A DNA stretch of 64,000 bases, taken from Parabacteroides sp. AD58 (lineage in GTDB: Bacteria; Bacteroidota; Bacteroidia; Bacteroidales; Tannerellaceae). The position numbers and the translations under genes were made by a program. The notes below the pieces were generated by a model that ran no database searches, was not told where the DNA came from, and saw only the letters and a program-made list of their open reading frames with translations. Location of the stretch: contig NZ_CP146284.1 in the NCBI RefSeq assembly GCF_023744375.2, forward strand, positions 3,706,818 to 3,770,817, given 5' to 3'. The stretch's first letter is position 1. Each line of letters begins with the position of its first letter. Shown here in pieces: positions 44,717 to 54,523 of this stretch.

Positions 44717-44756
44717 AAGTCGTATTGGCAGGAGTTTTTCCCAACCAATACGACTT
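44717..44756 (+). terminator. Terminator of the ECF sigma operon
   Basis: A perfect 12-bp stem (AAGTCGTATTGG and complement, 16-base loop) followed by a long T-rich tract. Confidence 0.92.
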
Positions 44757-44772
44757 TTTTCTTTCTTTTTAT

Positions 44773-44780
44773 TACCTTTG
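44773..44780 (+). promoter_or_regulatory. Candidate -7 element (TACCTTTG)
   Basis: TACCTTTG, 32 bases before the lipoprotein at 44813, directly after the terminator tail. An AAAAGG stretch lies just before the ATG. Confidence 0.5.
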
Positions 44781-44812
44781 CCACCTATAACGAAAGGAAT
44801 AAAAGGTAAATT

Positions 44813-45598
44813 ATGATCAGAATAGGCTATGCGATTTCCTTACTTTTGGCTTTTGCTCTTGTCTCGTGTATGGGTGAAAGTGGAGAAGTCTATACGTATG
44901 GTTCGCAAGCAGGAGTCGTCCGGTTAACTCCTGAAAAAGTTATTCAGCTGCGTTCGGGAATACAGATCACTTCTTCCGATTTCCAAAATCAGGCGGTAGA
45001 AGATGGAGATTGTTGTTTGGTTGATTATCAGGTTAATTTCTCCTCTCCCGAAAATAAGGATTCTATTTATCAGGTGGATATTCTTAATTATTTACCCGTA
45101 AAAAACTGGCCTTTGAATCCGGAGCCAGATACGTTGGCTGTTCGTCTCGATGAATCTTATTTGGATGTTTCTATCGAAAGAGGAATTTATGTGGATGGAT
45201 ATTTCTTCCTGTATCCGGAATACAAGAAGTATTACCATACGCAGACAGATTCCTTTTCAATCTCTTATGATCCAAAGGCTGAGCCCGTTTTAGACGAGAT
45301 AACCGGGCTTCGCTGTCTGCAGTTATACCTTCGTTCTACCTCTTCCTACCAGGCAGATGATACGGTATTTACTACTTCGACTGTTGTTCCTCAGGCTTTT
45401 CATATCAAAGACTTTATAGAAAACGCTGTCGACAGGGGATATGTCAGTGGTGATTCCTTGAATTTCCGTTTGGTCTATCCGGAGTATTTCTCGGAGGAAA
45501 GTGCTGTGTATAGTTGGAAATATTCAGATATTTATACAATTTTGTTGGATAAATATCCGGATAATTTGCAAAACGGTGCTAATATACTAAATTTGTAA
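44813..45598 (+). CDS. Lipoprotein of unknown function, paralogue of the previous gene
   Basis: A 261-residue predicted lipoprotein (lipobox LVSC, residues 16-19, then MGESG). Like its neighbour it has an early beta domain (GVVRLTPEKVIQLRSG...DGDCCLVDYQVNFSSPENKD) and a second domain with LRCLQLYLRSTSSYQADDT and QAFHIKDFIENAVDRGYVSGDSLNFRLVYPE. NigD-like is a possible family. It has its own promoter after a strong terminator. The Yip1-like gene follows by 19 bases, so those two may form one transcript, and smpB may be reached as well. Confidence 0.75.
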   Translation: MIRIGYAISLLLAFALVSCMGESGEVYTYGSQAGVVRLTPEKVIQLRSGIQITSSDFQNQAVEDGDCCLVDYQVNFSSPENKDSIYQVDILNYLPVKNWPLNPEPDTLAVRLDESYLDVSIERGIYVDGYFFLYPEYKKYYHTQTDSFSISYDPKAEPVLDEITGLRCLQLYLRSTSSYQADDTVFTTSTVVPQAFHIKDFIENAVDRGYVSGDSLNFRLVYPEYFSEESAVYSWKYSDIYTILLDKYPDNLQNGANILNL

Positions 45599-45617
45599 TT
45601 GAAAAGATTGAGAAACT

Positions 45618-46205
45618 ATGTATAAGGAAATCGTAAAATTAGTGATAATGATGATTTCTCAACCGACAAAAACCTGGAAGATGTTGCAGGAGCGTCGGGA
45701 GAAAGATGAGCTGGAGACGGGTTCAATGCGATATGAAGCTTTCCAAAGCAATTATTTATATCCTTTTATCGGTGTTTTGACGGTAGCTGCTTTTTTCAGT
45801 GTCTGCACCCGTCAGGAGTTTGATATCGAACTGGCGTTAAAATCGGCCATTGTCACTTTTGTTTCCACTTTTGGTGGTTTTTATCTGGCTTCTTATTTGT
45901 TGAACGAACTATGGCAAGGCTTTTTCAAGAAAGATAAGAATTTGCCGTTGTGCCAGATGTTTGTCGGCTTTTCTTCTGCTTTGATGTTTACGTTGGATAT
46001 TGTCTGGATGCTTTTACCCGATTTCTTTTTCTTGTATATCTTTATTGTATATACGTTTTATATCGTATGGGAAGGAGCAACCATCTTTATGCAGGTAGAA
46101 GAAACGAACCAGATGAAGTTTACGGTTTTTGCTTCTGTATTAATCATAGCGATGCCGCATCTAATAGAAAAAGTATTGATCTTGCTGATGCCGGGATTGC
46201 GTTAA
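45618..46205 (+). CDS. Yip1-like integral membrane protein
   Basis: A 195-residue protein with four or five hydrophobic helices. The soluble start (LVIMMISQPTKTWKMLQERREKDE) followed by FQSNYLYPFIGVLTVAAFF, then helices with aromatic residues, matches the general layout of Yip1/YIP1-like proteins, in which the P-T-x-W near the start is typical. Function is unknown; related proteins affect membrane trafficking in eukaryotes and are uncharacterised in bacteria. It sits 15 bases before smpB and 19 bases after the lipoprotein gene. Confidence 0.75.
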   Translation: MYKEIVKLVIMMISQPTKTWKMLQERREKDELETGSMRYEAFQSNYLYPFIGVLTVAAFFSVCTRQEFDIELALKSAIVTFVSTFGGFYLASYLLNELWQGFFKKDKNLPLCQMFVGFSSALMFTLDIVWMLLPDFFFLYIFIVYTFYIVWEGATIFMQVEETNQMKFTVFASVLIIAMPHLIEKVLILLMPGLR

Positions 46206-46220
46206 TAAAAAAGGAAGTCT

Positions 46221-46682
46221 ATGAAAGAGAAATTCGAAAAGAATGTTTCTATAAAAAATAAACGTGCTACGTTCGACTATGAACTGCTGGATACCTATAC
46301 CGCAGGTATTGTTTTGACAGGAACTGAAATTAAATCTATCCGGCAAGGAAAGGCGAGCCTGGTTGATACGTTTTGTATCATCGACAAGGGTGAACTATGG
46401 GTGAAGAATATGTATATTGCTGAATATTTCTATGGCACATATAATAATCATAGTGCACGTCGAGACCGGAAACTGCTGTTGCAGAAAAAAGAATTGAGGA
46501 AGATAGCCGGGGCAGTCAAGGCCAGCGGCTTTACGATCGTTCCTACCCGTTTATTTATTAATGACAAGGGATTGGCTAAATTGATTGTTGCTATCGCCCG
46601 AGGAAAGAAAGAATATGATAAACGTGATTCGATTAAGGAAAGGGATGATAAACGGGAAATGGCTCGTGCATTCAGGCATTGA
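46221..46682 (+). CDS. smpB: SsrA-binding protein SmpB
   Basis: Binds tmRNA and brings it to stalled ribosomes in trans-translation. The 153-residue protein has the family's OB-fold blocks: [35 protein letters not shown] at the start, [33 protein letters not shown], and the basic C-terminal tail [25 protein letters not shown] that inserts into the ribosomal mRNA channel. AAGGAAG precedes the ATG. Its stop codon lies inside the stem of its own terminator. The tmRNA gene itself is not in this window. Confidence 0.97.
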   Translation: MKEKFEKNVSIKNKRATFDYELLDTYTAGIVLTGTEIKSIRQGKASLVDTFCIIDKGELWVKNMYIAEYFYGTYNNHSARRDRKLLLQKKELRKIAGAVKASGFTIVPTRLFINDKGLAKLIVAIARGKKEYDKRDSIKERDDKREMARAFRH

Positions 46683-46695
46683 CAAGAGTCAATGC
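46676..46695 (+). terminator. Terminator overlapping the smpB stop codon
   Basis: GCATTGAC and its complement (8 bp, AAGA loop), followed by seven T (46696-46702). The left arm contains the last codons and stop of smpB (46680-46682). Confidence 0.85.
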
Positions 46696-46761
46696 TTTTT
46701 TTGCATATAAATAGGACATCAATGTTCTGTATGACTATAGGATAATCATGACAATTTGAAT

Positions 46762-49700
46762 ATGAATAAAGAAACCTTTTTGAATCTTTTGCAAGAACGC
46801 ATTCTTCTGTTAGATGGAGGAATGGGAACAATGATCCAAGGGTATCATTTGACTGAAGCCGATTATCGGGGAGAGCAGTTTGCTGCATTTCCCGGTATGT
46901 TAAAAGGAAACAATGATCTGTTGAGTATAACACGTCCGGATATCATTCGGGATATTCATCGGCAGTATCTGGATGCGGGTGCTGATATCTTCACAACAAA
47001 CACATTCAATGCGAATGCCATCTCGATGGAAGACTATGGCATGGGGGAATATGTCCGGGAAATGAATTTAGCTTCGGCTCGTTTAGGGCGTGAACTGGCA
47101 GATTCATACATGAAAGAACATCCTGGAAAAACAATATTTGTAGCAGGTTCGGTAGGTCCGACCAATAAGACGGCATCCATGAGTCCGGATGTCAGTAATC
47201 CGGCTTATCGGGCAGTGACTTACCGGGATTTGTATGCTGCTTATAAAGAACAGGTAGAAGCTTTGGTTGATGGTGGTGTTGATATTATCTTGTTCGAGAC
47301 AACATTTGATACGTTAAATGCCAAAGCCGGACTGGAAGCTGCTGAAGTGGTTCTGAAAGAAAAGGGAATCGACTTGCCGATAATGCTGTCTTTGACGTTG
47401 GCGGGACAGGGCGGACGGACGTTGTCCGGACAGACGTTGAAGGCATTCCTGGCTTCTGTTCAGCATACACATATTATTAGTGTCGGGTTGAACTGTTCTT
47501 TTGGAGCGGCGGATATGAAACCTTATCTGGAAGAGTTGGCCAATGTAGCTCCCTATTATATCAGTGCTTATCCGAATGCCGGATTACCGAACAGTTTAGG
47601 CAGTTATGATGAAACGCCGGAAACGATGGCCGAACATGTAAAGCCTTTTGTGGAAGAAGGGCTGGTCAATATTTTAGGTGGCTGTTGTGGTACGACACCG
47701 GCGCATATTGCTAAGTTTCCGGCTTTGGTTGCTGGTGCTAAACCGCATGTGCCTGCTCCTAAACCAGATTGTCTGTGGTTATCCGGTCTGGAGTTGTTGG
47801 AGGTAAAACCGGAAAATAACTTTGTCAATGTGGGCGAACGCTGTAATGTGGCCGGCTCACGCAAGTTCCTTCGCCTCATTAAAGAGAAGAATTATGAGGA
47901 AGCTTTGAGTATTGCCCGAAAACAGGTGGAAGACGGAGCGCAAGTGATTGATATCAATATGGACGACGGACTATTGGATGCCGAAAAGGAAATGGTAACC
48001 TTTTTGAATCTGATTGCCGCAGAACCTGATATCGCCCGTGTTCCGGTAATGATTGACTCATCGAAATGGAATGTTATCGAAAGCGGTTTGATGTGTGTGC
48101 AGGGAAAGAGTATTGTTAACTCGATCTCCTTGAAGGAAGGTGAAGCAAGCTTTTTGCAGCATGCACGTCGTGTACAGCAACTGGGCGCCGCTGCCGTTGT
48201 CATGGCTTTTGACGAGAAAGGTCAGGCTGATACATTCGAACGGAAAATAGAAGTCTGCCAGCGAGCTTATCAGTTGCTTGTAGGAATCGGATTTAATCCG
48301 AATGATATCATCTTTGATCCGAATGTGCTGGCGATTGCAACCGGAATGGACGAACACAACCGCTATGCATTGGATTTTATCCGGGCAGTCGAGTGGATCA
48401 AACAAAATCTGCCTGGCGCGAAAGTAAGTGGTGGTATTAGTAACCTGTCCTTCTCTTTCCGTGGAAATAATTACGTTCGGGAAGCCATGCATGCCGTATT
48501 CCTCTATCATGCGATAGCAAAAGGCATGGATATGGGTATCGTTAATCCTTCTACTTCCGTATTGTATGAAGATATCGAACCTGAATTTCGGAATTTGCTG
48601 GAAGATGTTATCTTGTATCGCAGGCCGGAAGCTGCGGAAGAGCTGATTGCTTATGCGCAACAGTTGCATGTCCAGGCACAGGGAAATACAGATCATCAGC
48701 AGCAGGAAGTCTGGAGAACGCTTCCTTTGGCAGATCGGTTGGAATATGCTTTGGTAAAAGGTATTGGCGACTATCTGGAAACTGACTTGCAGGAAGCTTT
48801 GCAGGTTTATCCGCGTGCTGTGGCTATTATAGACGGTCCTTTGATGAGCGGCATGAATAAAGTGGGCGATTTGTTTGGAGCCGGGAAGATGTTCTTGCCT
48901 CAAGTTGTGAAGACAGCCCGTACGATGAAAAAGGCAGTTGCCATTCTTCAGCCGGCTATTGAGGCAGAAAAAGAAACCGTTTCTTCTGCTAAGGCTGGTA
49001 AAGTCGTTTTTGCGACGGTGAAAGGCGATGTGCATGATATCGGAAAGAATATAGTTTCAATCGTCCTGGCTTGCAACAATTATGAGGTAATCGACTTGGG
49101 CGTGATGGTTCCTGCCGAGACCATCATCAAAACGGTGCAGGAAGAGAAACCGGATATTCTTTGTTTGTCGGGTTTGATTACGCCTTCTTTGGACGAAATG
49201 GTGCACGTAGTGGATGAAATGCAAAAGGCCGGATTACATATTCCTATTATGGTGGGCGGAGCTACTACTTCCAAACTGCATACGGCTTTTAAGATCGCGC
49301 CGCATTATACCGGAACGGTTATTCATGTATCGGATGCTTCGCAGAATCCGTTGGTGGCTGCCAAGCTGTTGAATCCGGCTACGCACGATGCTTATGTGGC
49401 AGATTTGAATAAGGAGTATCAGGATTTGAGGGAAACCATGGAAGAACAACAGGTCGAGCTGGTTCCGTTGCAGGAAGCGCGGGCGAAGGCTGTCCGGTTG
49501 GATTGGGATTCTTATCAGCCGGTTAAGCCTCGTCAGATGGGAGTGCATGTCCTTCCTTTCATTCCAATTGAAGAGATTATTCCTTATATTCATTGGACCT
49601 TCTTTTTCCATGCCTGGAGATTGACGGGACGGTTCGACGAGATTTCCCGTATTCATGGATGTGATTCCTGTCGGGCCATGTGGCTGGCTGGATTCCCGGA

Positions 49701-50451
49701 AAAAGAACGGGCTAAGGCTGCCGAAGCAATGCAACTGTTTAAGGATGCCCAACGTCTGTTGACTCGTCTGGCGAAAGAAAAGGTAGAATATTGCAAGGCT
49801 GTATATGGATTTTTCCCGGCAGTAAGTGACGGAGATGATATTTGGGTAAACGATCTTCGGATACCCACACTGAGACAGCAGGTAAAACGGGATGGCTGTT
49901 ATAAATCATTAGCGGACTACATTATGCCGAAGTCGGCCGGAAAGAAAGATTATATCGGCGCTTTTGCCGTGACCGGTGGAGCTGGATATGAAAAGCTGAA
50001 GACTGAGTTTGAACAGGACAATGACGCTTATCATGCCATGTTGCTGCAGACATTGACCGACCGGCTGGCGGAAGCGACGGCAGAATATTTACACGAAAAG
50101 GTGCGGAAAGAATACTGGGGATATGCTCCGGATGAACATCTTTCGATGGAAGATATGTTTAAGGTGAAATATCAGGGTATTCGTCCGGCTGTCGGTTATC
50201 CTTCGTTGCCGGATCAGTTGTTGAACTTTGAGTTGGACAAGCTGTTAGATTTATCGCAGATAGGAATTCAGCTGACGGAAAACGGAGCGATGGCTCCGAC
50301 CGCATCTGTCAGTGGTTTTTATTTGGCACATCCGCAAAGTGAATATTTCATGATCGGTAAGATTGATGAGGCTCAAGCCAAAGATTACGCGGCCCGTCGC
50401 GGATTGCCGGAAGAAACTATACGGAAAGTACTCAGCAAAAATATACGGTGA
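46762..50451 (+). CDS. metH: Cobalamin-dependent methionine synthase MetH
   Basis: Transfers the methyl group of methyl-tetrahydrofolate to homocysteine through methylcobalamin. The four modules are in order: homocysteine domain ([11 protein letters not shown] to the zinc cysteines [10 protein letters not shown]), pterin domain ([27 protein letters not shown]), B12-cap and B12-binding domain ([27 protein letters not shown], with the cobalt-ligand His) and the SAM-dependent reactivation domain ([12 protein letters not shown]). It has 1229 residues from the ATG at 46762 (a TTG two codons earlier is possible). No cobalamin riboswitch is seen in the short upstream gap, so B12 control, if any, is elsewhere. 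Confidence 0.98.
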   Translation: MNKETFLNLLQERILLLDGGMGTMIQGYHLTEADYRGEQFAAFPGMLKGNNDLLSITRPDIIRDIHRQYLDAGADIFTTNTFNANAISMEDYGMGEYVREMNLASARLGRELADSYMKEHPGKTIFVAGSVGPTNKTASMSPDVSNPAYRAVTYRDLYAAYKEQVEALVDGGVDIILFETTFDTLNAKAGLEAAEVVLKEKGIDLPIMLSLTLAGQGGRTLSGQTLKAFLASVQHTHIISVGLNCSFGAADMKPYLEELANVAPYYISAYPNAGLPNSLGSYDETPETMAEHVKPFVEEGLVNILGGCCGTTPAHIAKFPALVAGAKPHVPAPKPDCLWLSGLELLEVKPENNFVNVGERCNVAGSRKFLRLIKEKNYEEALSIARKQVEDGAQVIDINMDDGLLDAEKEMVTFLNLIAAEPDIARVPVMIDSSKWNVIESGLMCVQGKSIVNSISLKEGEASFLQHARRVQQLGAAAVVMAFDEKGQADTFERKIEVCQRAYQLLVGIGFNPNDIIFDPNVLAIATGMDEHNRYALDFIRAVEWIKQNLPGAKVSGGISNLSFSFRGNNYVREAMHAVFLYHAIAKGMDMGIVNPSTSVLYEDIEPEFRNLLEDVILYRRPEAAEELIAYAQQLHVQAQGNTDHQQQEVWRTLPLADRLEYALVKGIGDYLETDLQEALQVYPRAVAIIDGPLMSGMNKVGDLFGAGKMFLPQVVKTARTMKKAVAILQPAIEAEKETVSSAKAGKVVFATVKGDVHDIGKNIVSIVLACNNYEVIDLGVMVPAETIIKTVQEEKPDILCLSGLITPSLDEMVHVVDEMQKAGLHIPIMVGGATTSKLHTAFKIAPHYTGTVIHVSDASQNPLVAAKLLNPATHDAYVADLNKEYQDLRETMEEQQVELVPLQEARAKAVRLDWDSYQPVKPRQMGVHVLPFIPIEEIIPYIHWTFFFHAWRLTGRFDEISRIHGCDSCRAMWLAGFPEKERAKAAEAMQLFKDAQRLLTRLAKEKVEYCKAVYGFFPAVSDGDDIWVNDLRIPTLRQQVKRDGCYKSLADYIMPKSAGKKDYIGAFAVTGGAGYEKLKTEFEQDNDAYHAMLLQTLTDRLAEATAEYLHEKVRKEYWGYAPDEHLSMEDMFKVKYQGIRPAVGYPSLPDQLLNFELDKLLDLSQIGIQLTENGAMAPTASVSGFYLAHPQSEYFMIGKIDEAQAKDYAARRGLPEETIRKVLSKNIR

Positions 50452-50496
50452 AAGCTTGTTTCTTTCTGTGCAGATAAAGAGCAAATAAAGACTGGA

Positions 50497-50527
50497 TTTG
50501 CATAATCCATACATTTTTGTATATTTG
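50497..50527 (+). promoter_or_regulatory. Promoter of the C1 peptidase gene
   Basis: TTTG (50497-50500), exactly 19 bases, TATATTTG (50520-50527): a full Bacteroidetes consensus. The start codon is 36 bases further. Confidence 0.85.
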
Positions 50528-50563
50528 CTGACTAAATTGTTTTAATTTAATATTCATCATGTC

Positions 50564-51763
50564 ATGAAGAAATTTTTTGTATCTGCGCTGATGCTTGCAT
50601 TCGCGCTTTCATCCGTCTCTGCAAAGGATAAAAAGAAGACAGAAGACGAAGGATATGTATTCACTACGGTGAAAGAGTTAAAGATAACTCCGGTGAAGAA
50701 TCAGAACCGTACAGGTACATGCTGGTGTTTCTCTACGCTGGGATTCTTGGAATCAGAGTTGTTGCGTATGGGCAAAGGCGAGTACGATTTGTCTGAAATG
50801 TTTATTGTCAGCAAGAACTATAAAGACAAAGCTGAAAAGTTTGTTCGTCTGCATGGTAAATTAAACTATGCACAGGGCGGTTCATTTGAAGATGTACTTC
50901 AGGCTTGGAAAGAATATGGTATTGTTCCGGAATCAGTGATGAACGGTTTGCAATATGGTGAAGACATGCACGTTCATAATGAATTGGAAAGTGCATCACG
51001 TGCTTATCTGGATGAGATCATCAAGAATCCGAACCGCAAACTTTCTACCGCTTGGAAAAAAGGTTTTGATGGAATTATTGATGCTTATTTAGGTACAGCT
51101 CCTGAGAAATTTACTTACAACGGAAAGGAATATACACCGAAGAGCTTTGCTGCTGAATTAGGTATTAATCCGGACGATTATGTATCATTGACTTCTTATA
51201 CACACCATCCGTTCTATACAGAATTCCCTATCGAAGTAGAAGATAACTGGCGTTGGGCTGATTCGTATAATCTTCCGATCGATGAATTGATGCAGGTATT
51301 TGACAATGCAATCAACACCGGATATACAATTGCCTGGGGTTCGGATGTAAGTGAAAAGGGCTTTACCCGTAATGGTATCGGTGTAATTCCTGATATCGAA
51401 TCAATGGAACGCAGTGGTTCTGATCAGGATCGCTGGTTGGGTTTGAGTACTTCTGAAAAGGATGCCGAAATCAAGAAGATGATGGAGAAACCTTGCAAAG
51501 AGCTGGAAATTACGCAAGAAATGCGTCAGCAGGCTTATGATAATTACGAAACTACCGACGATCATGGTATGCAGATTTACGGTATTGCTAAAGATCAGAC
51601 CGGAAAGAAGTTCTATATGATCAAGAACTCTTGGGGAACTGATAATAAATACAAAGGAACTTGGTACATCTCTGAGAACTTTGTGAAGTATAAGACAATG
51701 AATATTGTTGTTCACAAGGATGCTCTTCCTCAGGCTATCAAGGATAAACTTCATATCAAATAA
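50564..51763 (+). CDS. Secreted C1-family cysteine peptidase (PepC/bleomycin-hydrolase-like)
   Basis: A 399-residue papain-fold peptidase with a signal peptide (FFVSALMLAFALSSVSA). The catalytic set is intact: Q47 oxyanion residue and C53 in QNRTGTCWCFS, H334 in DDHGMQIYG and N355 in IKNSWGT. Length and the insertion pattern resemble aminopeptidase C/bleomycin hydrolase more than cathepsins. As an exported protein it probably trims peptides in the periplasm or at the surface. It stands alone, with a full promoter and a strong terminator. Confidence 0.93.
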   Translation: MKKFFVSALMLAFALSSVSAKDKKKTEDEGYVFTTVKELKITPVKNQNRTGTCWCFSTLGFLESELLRMGKGEYDLSEMFIVSKNYKDKAEKFVRLHGKLNYAQGGSFEDVLQAWKEYGIVPESVMNGLQYGEDMHVHNELESASRAYLDEIIKNPNRKLSTAWKKGFDGIIDAYLGTAPEKFTYNGKEYTPKSFAAELGINPDDYVSLTSYTHHPFYTEFPIEVEDNWRWADSYNLPIDELMQVFDNAINTGYTIAWGSDVSEKGFTRNGIGVIPDIESMERSGSDQDRWLGLSTSEKDAEIKKMMEKPCKELEITQEMRQQAYDNYETTDDHGMQIYGIAKDQTGKKFYMIKNSWGTDNKYKGTWYISENFVKYKTMNIVVHKDALPQAIKDKLHIK

Positions 51764-51788
51764 GGTAAGATAATCAATAAGGATAGTT

Positions 51789-51836
51789 AGGCAGTTATTG
51801 CTTCATCTGTATTTTGGGATGAAGCGATAACTGCCT
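51789..51836 (+). terminator. Strong terminator of the C1 peptidase gene
   Basis: An 18-bp stem (AGGCAGTTATTGCTTCAT with its complement, one wobble) and a T-tract. Confidence 0.95.
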
Positions 51837-51886
51837 TTTTTATAAGGATATAGAACGGGAATATATTTGCTGCCTGTTTTTGTTCT

Positions 51887-51947
51887 AAAACGCGCCGGCT
51901 TTTCGGTAAAAGCCGGCGTGTTTTGATGAAAAGCCGGCGTGTTTTGG
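51887..51947. repeat. Repeat array with AAAAGCCGGC core
   Basis: Three GCCGGC palindromes (51894, 51912, 51933). The second and third units are direct repeats 21 bases apart (AAAAGCCGGCGTGTTTTG), while the first is in inverted orientation, so units one and two also form a stem. Confidence 0.85.
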
Positions 51948-51960
51948 AATAGAAACTTAC

Positions 51961-52004
51961 GGGAATCAAAAACGAAACCCGTGAGAATCGTTTTCGGTTT
52001 TCGT
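51961..52004. repeat. Two 22-bp units of the GRGAATC type
   Basis: GGGAATC at 51961 and GAGAATC at 51983, 22 bases apart, each ending in CGT. The second resembles the units at 24627 and 33476. The first unit is internally near-palindromic (GGGAATC... against ...AAACCCGT). Confidence 0.7.
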
Positions 52005-52262
52005 TGGTTTTGTTTGGAAAGGCATCGTCTTTTGAAGTATTTCTTGTTATTTGTTTGTTGAAAGATCATTCATGTCTGTTTTATTTTATTGGTTATCTGA
52101 TAGATGAGGTGATTCAAGGTCCGTGTCTCGTCAAGAAGGGCGGATTGGAAGAAAATGGTTAGTGAATATAGATTTTACTTGAAAAAAGATCGATTGAAAA
52201 GAAAATAGAATTATCTTTACGGTAGATAAATTTAAGTAATAATTGACAAAAGGATAAATATC

Positions 52263-54491
52263 ATGAAGTGGACAGGATGGTTGACTGCGATCCTTTTGCT
52301 GTTAGGCGGAGGATCGCAGGCGCAAGTGCAATTAAATCTGGAAGATGCTGTTGCGGGTAAGGTTATTCAGACAAAAGGTATGGGAGCGATGAGCTGGCTG
52401 AAAGACGGCGAACATTACAGCCGCGTGGAAGCCAATCCGGAACAGGGCGGTACGGATATCGTTTCTTATCGGGCGAAAGACAACGAGCGGGAAGTATTGA
52501 TTCCGGCATCGTGGTTTGTCGATAAAGCAACAGGAAAGTCAGTTCCAGTAAGGAGCATCTCGTGGAGTGCAGATAACAGCAAGGTCTTGGTTTATACCAA
52601 TACACAGCGTGTATGGAGATATGATACAAGAGGCGATTATTGGGTATTGGATTTGTCTGATAAAAGTTTCCGTCAGATCGGAAAGGATCGTCCGGAATCT
52701 TCTTTGATGTTTGCCAAATTTTCGCCGGATGCATCCAAGGTGGCTTATGTGTCAGAAAATAATATTTATGTGGAAGATCTCACATCTCAGTCGGTTAAAC
52801 AACTGACAACGGATGGTAGCGAGACTATTGTCAACGGTACATTCGACTGGGTGTATGAAGAAGAGTTTGGTTGTCGTGACGGTTTCCGTTGGAGTCCGGA
52901 CGGACAATATATTGCGTATTGGCAGAGTGATACCGAAGGTACGGGCGTGTTTGATATCATTGATAATGTAGATTCATTGTATCCCAAGATTCTTCATTTC
53001 CCTTATCCGAAGGCAGGAACGACCAATTCGGCAGTGAAGGTAGGATATGTACCGGTGAATGGCGGTGCAACAACGTGGATTGATATTCCGGGTGATCCGA
53101 GAAATCATTATATTCCACGCATGGAATTTATCCCGAATAGCAATGAATTGTTTATTCAGCAGCTGAACCGTCCGCAGAATACCAATAAGGTGTGGATTGC
53201 TCAGATCGGGAGCAGCCAGCCAAAGCATATTTTTACCGACGAGGATAAAGCCTGGGTTGAAACGAACGATCATATTCGTTGGTTGAAAGACAATCAGTAT
53301 TTTACTTGGGAAAGCGAACGGAGCGGTTGGCGTCATTTGTATCGGGTGAGCCGCGATGGAAAAGATATCCAACCGATTACAGCCGGAGATTTTGATTATA
53401 TCTCGACAGTGGGTATGGATATGAAGAAAGGGCTGGTTTATTTTATCGCTTCTCCTGATAATTATACCCAACGCTATCTGTACAGTGCCAAGTTGTTTGG
53501 TAAGGGAGAAGTAAAGCGGGAGAGCCCGATGGATGAGGCCGGCCAGCATAGTTATTCCATGTCGCCGACAGGAAAGTGGGCTGTACACACGTTCAGTAAC
53601 GCCGTAACGCCTCCGGTGATAGATATGGTTTCTTTCCCGGGACATAAGTCGGTACGTATGATCGAAGATAATGCGGAAGCGAAAGCACAATACAAGGCTT
53701 TAGGACTGAACCCGAAAGAATTTGTAAAAGCCAAAAGTGGAGACCTGATGCTCGATGTATGTATGATCAAGCCTGTGAACTTTGATCCGAACAAGAAGTA
53801 TCCGGTGATTATCGAAGTCTACGGAGAGCCGGCAGGTTCAACGGTTCAGGATGTCTGGTCTGGTGGAGATTTATGGAATCAGTATATGGTAAATCAGGGA
53901 TATATTTATGTTAGTATCGAAAACCGTGGAGCCAATGCTCCCCGAGGCCGTGAATGGCGTAAATGTATCTATGGAGAAGTCGGAACCTTTGCGTGCGAAG
54001 ATCAGGCAAGAGGTATTCAGGATCTGGCCCGTCAGTATCCGTTCATTGACTTGAGCCGTATCGGTATTACCGGCTGGAGTGGTGGCGGCAGCCAGACATT
54101 GAATTGTATGTTCCGTTATCCTTCGGTATTCCATACGGGTATAGCTATTGCCTTCGTATCTGATCAGCGTTTGTATGATACGATTTACCAGGAGCGGTAT
54201 ATGAATACACCTCAGAATAATCCGGAAGGATACCGGAAAGGTTCTCCGATTACGTATGCCAACGGGTTGGAAGGTAATTTGCTGTTAATCCACGGAACGG
54301 GCGACGACAATGTACACTATCAGAGCTGTGAGATGCTTGTAGATAAATTGGTAGAATATGGCAAGATGTTCTCGCAGATCAGTTACCCGATGCGTAGTCA
54401 TGGAATCTATGAGCGTAAGGGTACCAGTCTGCATTTACGTAAATCGATGGCTAAGTACTGGCTGGAGCATTTGCCTGCCGGAGGTAAATAA
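52263..54491 (+). CDS. S9-family serine peptidase (dipeptidyl-peptidase IV-like)
   Basis: A secreted 742-residue peptidase with a signal peptide (LTAILLLLGGGSQAQ). An eight-bladed DPP-IV-type beta-propeller (about 30-470, including DWVYEEEFGCRDGFRWSPDGQYIAYW with the Glu pair that grips the substrate N-terminus) is followed by the alpha/beta-hydrolase domain. The triad is S606 (GWSGGGSQ), D681 or D682 (GTGDDNVHYQ) and H713 (RSHGIYER). The nucleophile motif is GWSGGG rather than the usual GWSYGG. It should cut dipeptides, probably Xaa-Pro, from peptides. The M48 gene follows by 32 bases. Confidence 0.95.
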   Translation: MKWTGWLTAILLLLGGGSQAQVQLNLEDAVAGKVIQTKGMGAMSWLKDGEHYSRVEANPEQGGTDIVSYRAKDNEREVLIPASWFVDKATGKSVPVRSISWSADNSKVLVYTNTQRVWRYDTRGDYWVLDLSDKSFRQIGKDRPESSLMFAKFSPDASKVAYVSENNIYVEDLTSQSVKQLTTDGSETIVNGTFDWVYEEEFGCRDGFRWSPDGQYIAYWQSDTEGTGVFDIIDNVDSLYPKILHFPYPKAGTTNSAVKVGYVPVNGGATTWIDIPGDPRNHYIPRMEFIPNSNELFIQQLNRPQNTNKVWIAQIGSSQPKHIFTDEDKAWVETNDHIRWLKDNQYFTWESERSGWRHLYRVSRDGKDIQPITAGDFDYISTVGMDMKKGLVYFIASPDNYTQRYLYSAKLFGKGEVKRESPMDEAGQHSYSMSPTGKWAVHTFSNAVTPPVIDMVSFPGHKSVRMIEDNAEAKAQYKALGLNPKEFVKAKSGDLMLDVCMIKPVNFDPNKKYPVIIEVYGEPAGSTVQDVWSGGDLWNQYMVNQGYIYVSIENRGANAPRGREWRKCIYGEVGTFACEDQARGIQDLARQYPFIDLSRIGITGWSGGGSQTLNCMFRYPSVFHTGIAIAFVSDQRLYDTIYQERYMNTPQNNPEGYRKGSPITYANGLEGNLLLIHGTGDDNVHYQSCEMLVDKLVEYGKMFSQISYPMRSHGIYERKGTSLHLRKSMAKYWLEHLPAGGK

Positions 54492-54523
54492 AACCGGATA
54501 GTCCAACAAAGAGGAACCGATAA

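Larger units (their letters stand above)
51764..52262. other. About 500-base intergenic region with terminator and two repeat types
   Basis: It holds the C1 peptidase terminator, a GCCGGC repeat array and a GAGAATC pair. The remaining 250 bases before the S9 peptidase are AT-rich; a TATCTTTA sequence (about 52212) is a possible -7 box. No gene found. Confidence 0.7.

Noticed and set aside
46703..46761. Cobalamin riboswitch before metH
   Set aside because: The gap is only about 60 bases and has no B12-box or the needed multi-helix fold.
48058..49035. 325-codon frame on the minus strand within metH
   Set aside because: It is a shadow of the strongly supported metH coding frame; its composition (His, Ile, Arg-rich) has no domain, and there is no promoter or ribosome site.
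51803..52069. Repetitive minus-strand frame with KTRRL-type repeats
   Set aside because: The apparent protein repeat is only the translation of the intergenic GCCGGC repeat array.
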